Positions 1 to 8,010 of a stretch of DNA of 64,000 bases are shown here, one piece after another. The notes under the pieces were generated by a model. It had not been told where the DNA came from. It made no database searches and saw only the letters and a program-made list of their open reading frames with translations. A program made the position numbers and the translations under genes. The DNA lies in NCBI GenBank assembly GCA_040830705.1, contig JBFOME010000011.1, positions 1-64,000 on the forward strand. Direction: 5' to 3'. The DNA comes from Ruegeria_C sp040830705 (lineage in GTDB: Bacteria; Pseudomonadota; Alphaproteobacteria; Rhodobacterales; Rhodobacteraceae). Numbering within the stretch: position 1 is the stretch's first letter; the number at the start of each line of letters is the position of its first letter.

Positions 1-190
1 CAAGGGCGGTGACGGCAAAGGTGGCGGCGGCAAAGGCGGCGGCGGCAAGGGCGGTGACGGCAAGGGCGGCGACGGCAAAGGCGGCGGCGGCAAGGGCGGC
101 GACGGCAAAGGCGGCGGCGGCAAGGGAGGTGACGGCAAAGGTGGCGGCGGCAAAGGCGGCGGCGGCAAAGGCGGCGGATCTAAGAAGTAG
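1..190 (+). CDS. C-terminal end of a Gly/Lys/Asp-repeat protein (partial)
   Basis: Only the 3' end is in the window. The frame starting at base 2 stays open to the TAG at 188-190 and encodes twelve near-perfect pentapeptides of the form K-G-G-(D/G)-G, the last ending K-G-G-G-S, followed by K-K and stop. I prefer this frame because the repeat is regular, ends close to a hairpin, and needs no start inside the window. A second frame (ATG at 9) would give an Ala/Lys-rich H1-histone-like repeat and cannot be fully excluded. No fold or enzyme motif is visible. The tail is flexible, basic and low in complexity, so a nucleic-acid-binding or surface role is only a guess. The upstream domain would decide the family. 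Confidence 0.5.
   Translation, partial: KGGDGKGGGGKGGGGKGGDGKGGDGKGGGGKGGDGKGGGGKGGDGKGGGGKGGGGKGGGSKK
2..181 (+). repeat. 12 x 15-bp tandem repeat inside the partial coding region
   Basis: Twelve in-frame copies of a 15-base unit (AAR-GGC-GGY-GRC-GGC pattern) sit head to tail. Copies differ mainly at the fourth codon (GAC or GGC, Asp or Gly) and at silent third positions. Such minisatellites change copy number by slippage, so length may vary between strains. Confidence 0.8.
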
Positions 191-212
191 TCCGCGCTTC
201 TCCTAAACCGAT

Positions 213-242
213 GGGAAAGCGCGCCGGTGGGTGCGCTTTCTC
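213..242. terminator. hairpin between convergent genes
   Basis: A 10-bp stem (213-222 with 233-242, core GAAAGCGC/GCGCTTTC, one G-T pair) with a 10-base loop lies between the repeat-protein stop and the stop of the leftward protease gene, whose last codon it overlaps. There is no strong T-run on either side, so termination may be weak or Rho-assisted. Confidence 0.5.
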
Positions 243-855
243 AAACGCGGTTTTGGATCCCTACCCATTTTCTGGGTTGCCTCGGGTCCTGCATCCGCAG
301 AAAGACATAACCAGTCTCTGTCCAGGTCTTGATCCGGTTGGTCAGATTATCCAGCACCAGATCACCCTGTGGCGACCGGTAAACCAACACTGCATGTGGA
401 TTGCGGCGCCGGTCCAGCACCGTTGCGATCAGCAGCTTGCGCGGATCGACACCCGCGCGAACGAGTTCGCGTTTCTTCAACAGCGCAAAATCTTCACAAT
501 CCCCGCCCAGCCGCGTTGGCAGCGCCCATTTCTCCTCAATCTTGTATTGGCGTAGGTCCGTCACATCCCGGGTCGCCGCGTTTACGCTCTGATTAACCCG
601 CCAGACCATCGCGCGTTCATAGTCTGCCGGCAAAGACCGCTTCTGCGCCGCAGAACAGGCCCAGCTATAGTCGCGACACAGGTTCTGGGCACCACCCGGC
701 GCAGGGAAGGAAGTGGAAACCGCAAGGAAACGCGGGTCTGCGGCGACGGGGGAAGCCAAGAGAACACTCATCCCAAGCGCAACCCGCGCAAGCGCCTTAT
801 GTGCTTTAGCCCGGCCCAGACTGATCCGACCACTGGTCACAATCCCGCTCCTCAT
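241..855 (-). CDS. transglutaminase-like cysteine protease (BTLCP, LapG-type)
   Basis: A 204-residue protein of the bacterial transglutaminase-like cysteine proteinase family (DUF920/peptidase C93). The expected Cys-His-Asp triad is visible: Cys120 in GGDCEDF, His154 in NPHAVLV and Asp169 in LVLDN. A hydrophobic stretch ending in P-V-A-A-D at about residues 22-40 reads as a signal peptide with cleavage near residue 39, so it likely acts in the periplasm. LapG, the best-known member, cleaves a large adhesin under c-di-GMP control. No LapD-like receptor or giant adhesin is next to it here, so that role is inference. The N-terminus before residue 15 is basic and long, and a later start is possible. 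Confidence 0.8.
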   Translation of the reverse strand: MRSGIVTSGRISLGRAKAHKALARVALGMSVLLASPVAADPRFLAVSTSFPAPGGAQNLCRDYSWACSAAQKRSLPADYERAMVWRVNQSVNAATRDVTDLRQYKIEEKWALPTRLGGDCEDFALLKKRELVRAGVDPRKLLIATVLDRRRNPHAVLVYRSPQGDLVLDNLTNRIKTWTETGYVFLRMQDPRQPRKWVGIQNRV

Positions 856-1053
856 CTTCTTTGATTAAGCGGTCCCACAGGGGATCACTCAATCACCGAT
901 TTCATCAGGAAGCAGGATCGGCGGAGATTCGTTCAATCTTGAGGCGAGCTTGCGGCCGAACTTCGCCGATTTGGTAAAGCAAGGCCAAAAACGTCAGACC
1001 ACGCCCTGCCCGCATGGACGAGCATCGTCGCCGCATTAATAGGAAGTTAAGCG

Positions 1054-1341
1054 CTACTCGGTTGTCTCGACCACGATCAATTCACGCTCGGACGCACCCC
1101 GCGCATGCTCCAGAGCGGCTTGATACTCCGGTGAGTTGTAGCAGGTGACCGCCGCTTCGACGGAAGGAAAGCGCGCGACCACGTTGCGGGGGCGCTCCTT
1201 GCCCTCAAGCTGGACATAGCGCCCGGCGCGCGCGATGAACTCACCGCCATGCTTGGCAAGTGCGGGACCCGCCAGTTCGGCATATTTTCCATAGGCCTCC
1301 GCATCGGTAACCGTCACATGCGCAATCCAGAGTGCACTCAT
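1054..1341 (-). CDS. DUF1330 family protein
   Basis: A 95-residue protein starting M-S-A-L-W-I-A-H-V, with the ferredoxin-like alpha/beta plan of the DUF1330 family. Family landmarks present are a D-x-E-A-Y-x-K-Y segment near the N-terminus, G-G-E-F/G-R-Y in the middle, and F-P-S-V-E-A-A followed by Y-N-S-P-E-Y. Biochemical function is not known for the family. I start it at the ATG four bases after the alaS stop rather than at an upstream in-frame start inside alaS, because the fold begins there. It is probably cotranscribed with alaS. Confidence 0.85.
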   Translation of the reverse strand: MSALWIAHVTVTDAEAYGKYAELAGPALAKHGGEFIARAGRYVQLEGKERPRNVVARFPSVEAAVTCYNSPEYQAALEHARGASERELIVVETTE

Positions 1342-1345
1342 ATTC

Positions 1346-4015
1346 TCAACCTCCCAATACGGCCTCAGCGGCCTTGATCGCCGCCTCGGCATTTGCTGCG
1401 TCCTTGCCACCGCCTTGGGCCATGTCGGGACGACCACCGCCGCCTTTACCGCCCAGTTCGGCCACCGCTGCGCGCACCAGATCGACGGCCGAGACGCGGG
1501 CCGTCATATCCTCGGTCACGCCCGCCGCTACGGCGGCCTTGCCGCCCGCATCCGCGATCAACAGCACCGCGCCCGACCCGATCCGCGCCTTGTGTTCGTC
1601 GATCAACGCCGGCAGATCCTTGCCCGAAACACCGCTGAGGGTCTGGGCCAGGAAGCTAACCCCATTTACGTCGCGCGCCTCGGCGCCGCCCTGCCCGGCC
1701 CCGCCAGCCATGGCCAGGTCGCGGCGCAACTGCGCCACTTCGCCTTGCAGCGCCTTGCGTTCGTCCATCAGCGCCTTGACACGTTCTACCGTCTCGCCCG
1801 ATTGCGCCTTGAGCAGGCCAGAAACCTCGGCCAGATGCCCCGCCTCGCAGGAAAGATGCTGGAAAGCCGCGTCGCCGGTCAGCGCCTCGATCCGGCGCAC
1901 ACCGGCCGAAGACGCACTGTCGCCCAGCAACACAAATGTGCCGATATCGCCGGTCTGCTTCACATGCGTGCCGCCGCACAGCTCGATCGAATAGGTCATG
2001 CCGTCATGGCCCTTTCCGGTCTCGGCCCGGCCCATGGATACGACCCGCACCTCATCGCCATATTTCTCGCCAAAAAGCGCCTGCGCGCCAAGCTCGCGCG
2101 CATCGTCCGGTGTCATGATCCGGGTCTCGACAGCAGAGTTCTGGCGGATATAGGCATTCACGTCCGATGCGACCTTGCTCAACTCGTCGCCCGTCAGCGC
2201 TTTGGCATGGCTGAAATCGAAACGCAGCCGGTCAGCCGCGTTCAGCGAGCCCCGCTGCGCCACATGGTCACCCAAGGTTTCACGCAGCGCCTCATGCAAG
2301 AGATGCGTGGCTGAGTGATTGGCCCGGATTGCCGAGCGGCGGGTATGATCAACCTCCAACTCAACCGCATCCCCTTTGCGCATGGCGCCCCGCTCCACGC
2401 GCACTTTGTGGGCATAAATCTTGCCCTCGGCGAATTTTCTGGTGTCCTCGACCAGGCTAGTTTCGTCCAGGTTCTCCAGCCGCCGGATCACCCCGGCATC
2501 GCCGACCTGACCGCCGGCCTCACCATAAAAGGGCGTCTGGTTCACAACGATCCAGCCTTCGGCACCTTCGGGCAACGTATCCAGCTGCGCGCCATCCGCG
2601 ATCAGAGCAACCACCTGCCCTTCGGCCTTTTCGGTGTCATAGCCCAGGAAATCGGTCGCCTCGATTGCGTCCAGAACGTCAAACCAGACCGCGTTGTCGG
2701 CAGACTCGCCCGATCCGGCCCAGGCGGCGCGCGCCTTGGCCTTCTGTTCGGCCATGGCCGCATCGAACCCGTCCGTGTTAACGACCCGCCCCTTGCCGCG
2801 CAGTGCGTCCTGCGTCAGGTCCAGCGGGAAGCCATAGGTGTCATAAAGCTTGAACGCCGCCTCGCCCGGGAACGGCGCATCATCTTCGAGCTTGTCCAAC
2901 TCGTCATCAAGCAGTTTCAGGCCGCGATCCAGCGTCTGCTTGAACCGGGTCTCTTCGGTCAGCAGCGTTTCCTCGATCATCATCTGGGCCCGGCTCAGCT
3001 CAGGATAGGCCGCGCCCATTTTTTGCACCAGCGTGGGAACAAGCTGATGCATGACCGGGTCTTTTGCACCCAACAGGTGCGCGTGCCGCATCGCCCGGCG
3101 CATGATCCGGCGCAGCACGTAACCGCGTCCGTCATTGCTGGGCATTACCCCGTCCGCGATCAAGAACGAGGTCGAGCGCAGGTGATCCGCAATCACACGG
3201 TGATGCACATTCTCGTCGCCATAGGGATCAACATGAGTGACCTCGGCCGAAGCCTCGATCAGGGATTTGAACAGGTCGGTGTCATAATTGTCATGGCTGC
3301 CCTGGAGCAATGCGCCAATCCGCTCCAGCCCCATGCCGGTGTCGATCGACTGCATGTCGAGCGCCTTCATCGAGCCATCCTCGAACTGCTCGTTCTGCAT
3401 GAAAACGATGTTCCAGATCTCGATGAACCGGTCGCCATCCTCTTCCGGGCTACCCGGAGGCCCACCCCAGATATGGTCGCCGTGATCGTAGAAAATCTCG
3501 GTGCACGGCCCGCAAGGCCCGGTCGGCCCCATCTGCCAGAAATTGTCGCTGGTATCGATGCGGATGATCCGGTCCTCGGGCACACCAACCTTCTTCCAGA
3601 TATCGAACGCCTCGTCATCGGTGTGATAGACGGTGGTCAGCAGCCGTTTGGGGTCGATATCGAATTCTTTGGTGATCAGGTTCCAGGCATAAGGGATCGC
3701 CTCGGTTTTGAAGTAATCGCCAAAGCTGAAATTCCCCAGCATCTCAAAGAACGTATGATGGCGGGCGGTATAACCCACATTGTCGAGGTCATTGTGCTTG
3801 CCACCCGCTCGCACACATTTCTGTGCCGTGGTCGCACGTTGATAGTCGCGATGCTCCAGCCCGGTGAACAGGTTTTTGAACTGCACCATGCCCGAGTTCA
3901 CGAACATCAGGGTCGGGTCATTGCGCGGCACCAGCGGGCTGGAGTCCACAACCTCATGCCCGTTTTTGGCGAAATAATTCAGAAAGGTGGATCGGATATC
4001 GTTCAGCGTGGGCAT
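1346..4015 (-). CDS. alaS: alanyl-tRNA synthetase
   Basis: 889 residues, the usual bacterial length. It charges tRNA-Ala in the cytoplasm and edits mischarged Ser and Gly. The class II catalytic domain starts T-L-N-D-I-R-S-T-F-L-N-Y-F and carries the motif 2 region near R-A-T-T-A-Q-K-C-V-R-A-G-G-K-H-N-D. The editing-domain zinc site is seen as H-S-A-T-H-L-L-H around residue 567 and C-G-G-T-H around residue 680. The C-terminal DHHA1 domain ends in the typical G-G-K-G-G-G-G-R-P-D-M-A-Q-G-G-G segment. It lies downstream of recA on the same strand behind a hairpin, so it probably has its own promoter in the intergenic gap. Confidence 0.98.
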   Translation of the reverse strand: MPTLNDIRSTFLNYFAKNGHEVVDSSPLVPRNDPTLMFVNSGMVQFKNLFTGLEHRDYQRATTAQKCVRAGGKHNDLDNVGYTARHHTFFEMLGNFSFGDYFKTEAIPYAWNLITKEFDIDPKRLLTTVYHTDDEAFDIWKKVGVPEDRIIRIDTSDNFWQMGPTGPCGPCTEIFYDHGDHIWGGPPGSPEEDGDRFIEIWNIVFMQNEQFEDGSMKALDMQSIDTGMGLERIGALLQGSHDNYDTDLFKSLIEASAEVTHVDPYGDENVHHRVIADHLRSTSFLIADGVMPSNDGRGYVLRRIMRRAMRHAHLLGAKDPVMHQLVPTLVQKMGAAYPELSRAQMMIEETLLTEETRFKQTLDRGLKLLDDELDKLEDDAPFPGEAAFKLYDTYGFPLDLTQDALRGKGRVVNTDGFDAAMAEQKAKARAAWAGSGESADNAVWFDVLDAIEATDFLGYDTEKAEGQVVALIADGAQLDTLPEGAEGWIVVNQTPFYGEAGGQVGDAGVIRRLENLDETSLVEDTRKFAEGKIYAHKVRVERGAMRKGDAVELEVDHTRRSAIRANHSATHLLHEALRETLGDHVAQRGSLNAADRLRFDFSHAKALTGDELSKVASDVNAYIRQNSAVETRIMTPDDARELGAQALFGEKYGDEVRVVSMGRAETGKGHDGMTYSIELCGGTHVKQTGDIGTFVLLGDSASSAGVRRIEALTGDAAFQHLSCEAGHLAEVSGLLKAQSGETVERVKALMDERKALQGEVAQLRRDLAMAGGAGQGGAEARDVNGVSFLAQTLSGVSGKDLPALIDEHKARIGSGAVLLIADAGGKAAVAAGVTEDMTARVSAVDLVRAAVAELGGKGGGGRPDMAQGGGKDAANAEAAIKAAEAVLGG

Positions 4016-4106
4016 CGGGCTCTCTCGGGCGCAGTCGGTATGTCCGAACGGGTTTAGCCCTGCCTCGGGCGATAGTCCACAGGTGCCGCAGCCTGAAACG
4101 AAACGA

Positions 4107-4124
4107 GGCGGCCCGCTGGCCGCC
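4107..4124 (-). terminator. recA terminator
   Basis: Perfect 7-bp stem GGCGGCC/GGCCGCC with a 4-base loop, about 35 bases past the recA stop. On the minus strand it is followed by a T-rich CTCGTTTCGTTT tract. This is a good fit for an intrinsic terminator separating recA from alaS. Confidence 0.7.
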
Positions 4125-4158
4125 CCCTTAATCCTGTCATCAAGCCCGAATAGGCGCG

Positions 4159-5223
4159 TCAGGCTTCCAGAATATCTTCATCCGAGCCGGGCGGCATGTC
4201 GAAATCCAGCCCGTGAGCGGCGCGAATCTTGTCCTCAATCTCCAGCGCGATGCGCTCGTTGCTGCGCAGGAACTGCTTGGCATTCTCACGCCCCTGGCCA
4301 ATCCGCTCATCGCCATAGCTGAACCACGACCCGGATTTGTCGACCACACCAGCCTTGACGCCCAGATCCAGCAACTCACCCATCTTCGAGATGCCTTCGC
4401 CATACATGATGTCGAACTCCACCTGCTTGAAGGGAGGCGCCACTTTGTTCTTGACGACCTTCACGCGGGTCTGGTTGCCGACCACCTCGTCACGATCCTT
4501 GATCGCACCAATGCGGCGAATATCGAGCCGGACAGAGGAGTAGAACTTCAGCGCATTGCCACCCGTAGTCGTTTCCGGGCTGCCAAACATGACACCAATC
4601 TTCATGCGGATCTGGTTGATGAAGATCACCATGCAGTTCGAACGATTGATCGAGCCGGTCAGCTTGCGCATCGCCTGGCTCATCAGCCGGGCCTGAACGC
4701 CAACGCTGCTATCACCCATATCACCTTCAAGCTCGGATTTCGGCGTGAGGGCGGCGACCGAGTCGACCACAACCATGTTCACCGCGCCCGAGCGCACCAG
4801 CGTGTCGGTGATCTCCAGCGCCTGTTCGCCGGTATCGGGTTGCGAAATCAGCAACTCATCCAGATCGACGCCCAGCTTGCGGGCATATTGCGGGTCGAGC
4901 GCGTGTTCGGCATCGACGAAGGCACAAACGCCGCCGCGTTTCTGCTGCTCGGCAATGCAATGCAGGGTCAGCGTTGTCTTGCCCGAGCTTTCGGGGCCAT
5001 AAATCTCGACGATCCGGCCCATCGGCAGTCCGCCGATCCCCAGCGAAATGTCCAGCCCCAAAGAGCCGGTCGAACTTGCCTCGATCTCCTGCAGGGCATT
5101 GTCGCCGCCCAGCTTCATGATCGAGCCTTTGCCGAATTGCCGTTCAATCTGCGCCAAGGCGCTGTCCAGCGCCTTTTGTTTGTCCGCGTTCTGCTTGCTG
5201 CTCATCGTCAGAAGATCCGCCAT
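4159..5223 (-). CDS. recA: recombinase RecA
   Basis: 354 residues. It forms filaments on single-stranded DNA, drives homologous recombination, and as a co-protease triggers LexA self-cleavage. Walker A is G-P-E-S-S-G-K-T at 76-83. The Walker B segment V-V-V-D-S-V-A-A-L-T-P and the DNA-binding loop region around M-S-Q-A-M-R-K-L are intact, and the acidic tail (D-E-D-I-L-E-A) is normal. I use the ATG giving M-A-D-L-L-T-M-S-S-K. A start 15 codons upstream has no family-like sequence. An SOS box lies 55-70 bp upstream, and lexA is elsewhere in this window. Confidence 0.97.
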   Translation of the reverse strand: MADLLTMSSKQNADKQKALDSALAQIERQFGKGSIMKLGGDNALQEIEASSTGSLGLDISLGIGGLPMGRIVEIYGPESSGKTTLTLHCIAEQQKRGGVCAFVDAEHALDPQYARKLGVDLDELLISQPDTGEQALEITDTLVRSGAVNMVVVDSVAALTPKSELEGDMGDSSVGVQARLMSQAMRKLTGSINRSNCMVIFINQIRMKIGVMFGSPETTTGGNALKFYSSVRLDIRRIGAIKDRDEVVGNQTRVKVVKNKVAPPFKQVEFDIMYGEGISKMGELLDLGVKAGVVDKSGSWFSYGDERIGQGRENAKQFLRSNERIALEIEDKIRAAHGLDFDMPPGSDEDILEA

Positions 5224-5278
5224 TGTCCTGTTCGCCTTCCTTTTGTCACACCCGTAAGCGGGCGGCAATCGCTGCTTT

Positions 5279-5293
5279 GTTCGCCTCTTGTTC
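5279..5293 (-). promoter_or_regulatory. SOS (LexA) box of recA
   Basis: Exact GTTC-N7-GTTC (spacer GCCTCTT), the LexA operator of Alphaproteobacteria, placed in the recA-cckA gap ahead of recA. It matches in form the box ahead of lexA in the same window. Confidence 0.85.
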
Positions 5294-5435
5294 CTTATGA
5301 GATCAAAAGGAGAACATTACAAGAAATTTCTATCCATCTCATCAGTAGCGCAGTCAGGGTTAAGGAGAAGTTGACGATCTTCGCCCTGCAGCCACGATGT
5401 CCAAAACGCGGGCAGTTCAGCGCGGCAAGACCCGT

Positions 5436-7754
5436 TCAATGCAATTGCTGGAACACTGTCTCGGTCAATTGGTTGAGCGAAAACGGCTTGGGCAGGAAGA
5501 CCGAGTTGGGAACCTGCGGCCCGGTCTCGCTAAAAGCACCCTGAGCGTATCCTGAGACGAAAACCACCCGCACCTCGGGCCGATCCTCAAGCGCTTGTCG
5601 CACCCAGGTCGGCCCATCCAGTCCTGGCATCACCACATCCGTTACAAAGACGTCTACCGACAGATCAGGGTCTTGCAGCATATTCAGAGCATCCTCGGCA
5701 GATTCCGCCTCAAGGACGGTATAGCCCCTGAGGCGCAGCGCGCGCGAGGCAAAGGCGCGGACCGGCGCCTCGTCTTCGACTAGCAACACAACGCCGTCCC
5801 CATTCTTGGGAGGGGCCGCAGGGGTGGTTTCGCTGACGGGTGCAGGCACCGGCTCTTCCGGTTCGCTGACCGGAAAATAGAGAATGAACTCCGTCCCCTG
5901 CCCCGGTACGCTATCCACGAAGATATACCCGCCGGTTTGCTTGATGATGCCGTAAACGGTGGACAGGCCCAGACCGGTCCCCTCGCCGGTGCGCTTGGTG
6001 GTATAGAAAGGCTCGAACACCTTTTGCAGCACGCCGGGTTCAATCCCGATCCCTTCATCCGAGACCTTGACCGTGACATAGTCACCAGACGGCAGTACCG
6101 CACGATTGCGCTCAACTGGCTTGTCCAGCGTGACCACTTCGGTATCGACCCTAATCTCACCACCTTCGGGCATGGCGTCACGGGCATTGACCACGAGGTT
6201 CATCAGCACCTGTTCCAGCTGCCGCTTGTCCGCGCGGATGGGCTTCAGGACCGGATCATGGCTGAGCGTCAGCGTGACCCGTTCGCCCACCAGACGGTTC
6301 AGCAAGTGGGTCAGATCCGACAATGTGTCACGCAAATCCAAGGTTTCGGGTCGCAGTGTCTGCTTGCGGGAAAACGCCAGCAATTGGCTGACAAGCGCTG
6401 CGGCGCGATTAGCGTTCTGATGAATCTGAACCAGGTCGCCATAATCGGGATCACCCTGATCGTGACGCAACAGCAGCAGGTCGCAATGGCCTGAGATGGC
6501 GGTCAGAAGGTTGTTAAAATCATGCGCGACGCCGCCTGCAAGCTGCCCGATCGCCTGCATCTTCTGGCTTTGCACGAATTTCGCCTCAAGCGTTTTCAAC
6601 TCGGTGGCATCGCTTAGAACGGCGGCAAACACAGTCCGGCCGTTCTCCTGCGCCCGAGACAGCGTGGCCTGGACAAAGGTTTCGCGGTCGTTGCGAGATA
6701 AGCGCAAGAATTCGGATTTCGGCACGGCGTCTTCGCGCGCATTCTCGCGCAGCCATTCCGCCGTTTGCCGCGCCAACCCCTGCATCAAGTCGGAAATCTG
6801 CGCGCCGATCTGCGCCTCTGGTCCAAGTAATTCACGGGCCAAGCCATTGACATCCAGAATGCAACCCTCGCTGTCTAGTTTCAGCATCGGAACCGGCAGC
6901 GTGTCGAAATCCGTCTCCGATGCAACGGCATCGGAGTTCAAGGGCGTCAGAAAAACTTCGCGCCGCACGCTGGATTGGCCCGCCTCGGAAACCACAACAT
7001 CGCGATTGCCCTCTGTGGTAGAGAGCGAAACAACTTTGCCGTTTTCAAGCGGGAGATCGGTGAAAAGACGATCCAGCGACTTCACCCGTTGGCCAACGAA
7101 GGCGCGGGCGGCCTCGTTCATGAATAGAACCGCGCCGCCGCGACCTACCGTCAACATCGGCAACGGCATCGCCTCGGGGCTTTTGCCGCCAACGGAACGA
7201 TCATGAACATCCTCGAACCGCCAGAGAAAACGGCCACCTTCTAGGATGTGTACGGCCAGCCGGACATGGCCGCGCCGGGTGACGACATCCTCTCGGGCGT
7301 TGCCTTCGATGCGGGCACGACATTGCAACCGGTAGATCACGGCGTCGGGGTTGGCAAAGACCGAGCGCAGCACGGCTGCAAATGTCGGCGCCCGCGCCCC
7401 GGAAAATCGAACTGACGCCGCCGAGTTGCGGGCCAACACCTCGCCTTCGTCATCTGTAATGAAGCTGGGGGAGGCGTCCTTGTCGATGAACCCAGCAAAC
7501 ATCTTCATCGCCTTGTGATCGGCCTGCCCGCGTAGATGTGTTGCAGAGAGTGAGAGAAGGCCCACCAGCAGGATCGACACCCCCGCACCACCAAATATGA
7601 TCGGAACAGGCCAGAAAAACCCACCGTTGAAGGCCGCCAGAACAAATGCGGCGCCCACCGCGAACAGGACCACAAGCCGTCCATGGCCTTTTCGTTCCGC
7701 GCTGGACATCAAGGGGGCATGTTGGGCAGAAAGTGGCACAGAGGGCTCCGACAA
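5436..7754 (-). CDS. cckA: hybrid histidine kinase CckA
   Basis: 772 residues. CckA autophosphorylates and passes phosphate through its own receiver to ChpT and then to CtrA and CpdR. Visible in order: two hydrophobic segments (about 28-48 and 50-72), PAS-like regions (about 90-185, 195-260 and 285-385), DHp helix with phosphoacceptor His411 in G-G-V-A-H-D-F-N-N, HATPase domain with N-box (N-L-V-V-N-A-R-D-A) and G-boxes (D-E-G-I-G-I and G-E-G-T-G-L-G-L), and a C-terminal receiver with Asp706 in V-T-D-V-V-M-P-G-L-D-G and Lys756 in F-L-P-K-P-F. In Rhodobacterales this pathway governs motility and gene transfer agent genes rather than viability. A CtrA consensus site lies directly upstream. Confidence 0.95.
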   Translation of the reverse strand: MSEPSVPLSAQHAPLMSSAERKGHGRLVVLFAVGAAFVLAAFNGGFFWPVPIIFGGAGVSILLVGLLSLSATHLRGQADHKAMKMFAGFIDKDASPSFITDDEGEVLARNSAASVRFSGARAPTFAAVLRSVFANPDAVIYRLQCRARIEGNAREDVVTRRGHVRLAVHILEGGRFLWRFEDVHDRSVGGKSPEAMPLPMLTVGRGGAVLFMNEAARAFVGQRVKSLDRLFTDLPLENGKVVSLSTTEGNRDVVVSEAGQSSVRREVFLTPLNSDAVASETDFDTLPVPMLKLDSEGCILDVNGLARELLGPEAQIGAQISDLMQGLARQTAEWLRENAREDAVPKSEFLRLSRNDRETFVQATLSRAQENGRTVFAAVLSDATELKTLEAKFVQSQKMQAIGQLAGGVAHDFNNLLTAISGHCDLLLLRHDQGDPDYGDLVQIHQNANRAAALVSQLLAFSRKQTLRPETLDLRDTLSDLTHLLNRLVGERVTLTLSHDPVLKPIRADKRQLEQVLMNLVVNARDAMPEGGEIRVDTEVVTLDKPVERNRAVLPSGDYVTVKVSDEGIGIEPGVLQKVFEPFYTTKRTGEGTGLGLSTVYGIIKQTGGYIFVDSVPGQGTEFILYFPVSEPEEPVPAPVSETTPAAPPKNGDGVVLLVEDEAPVRAFASRALRLRGYTVLEAESAEDALNMLQDPDLSVDVFVTDVVMPGLDGPTWVRQALEDRPEVRVVFVSGYAQGAFSETGPQVPNSVFLPKPFSLNQLTETVFQQLH

Positions 7755-7789
7755 CGCGAACGGGACAGTCCCTTCTCACGTCAATTCGG

Positions 7790-7805
7790 TTAAATCCGGA
7801 TTAAC
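7790..7805 (-). promoter_or_regulatory. CtrA full binding site ahead of cckA
   Basis: Exact TTAA-N7-TTAAC (spacer ATCCGGA), ending 36 bp before the cckA start in an A+T-rich gap. It is the classic CtrA consensus, suggesting that CtrA controls transcription of its own upstream kinase. Binding is inferred from sequence alone. Confidence 0.6.
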
Positions 7806-8010
7806 ATGTCAAAAAACTACCTATAATTGAAATAACAAAAGCAACTATCGCGTCAAGTGTGCAAGAAAGAAACCGCCGCAGAGACCTCTCACCAGAAGTC
7901 AGTGCTCAAACATGCGGCACCACCCACCACGACACACAAAAGAAATCCCGTGCGTGCCGGGCGTGCACCGCTCCTTGAATTCTAGTCCGGGATCCCCCAA
8001 GCCGGTTAGA

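Noticed and set aside
9..206. Ala/Lys-rich frame resembling an H1-like histone
   Set aside because: Not fully excluded, but the +2 frame gives a cleaner pentapeptide repeat and stop placement, so I kept that one.
2315..4057. 580-codon plus-strand frame opposite alaS
   Set aside because: AlaS is certain on the minus strand. The opposite translation is rich in His/Gln/Arg, as typical of antisense shadows.
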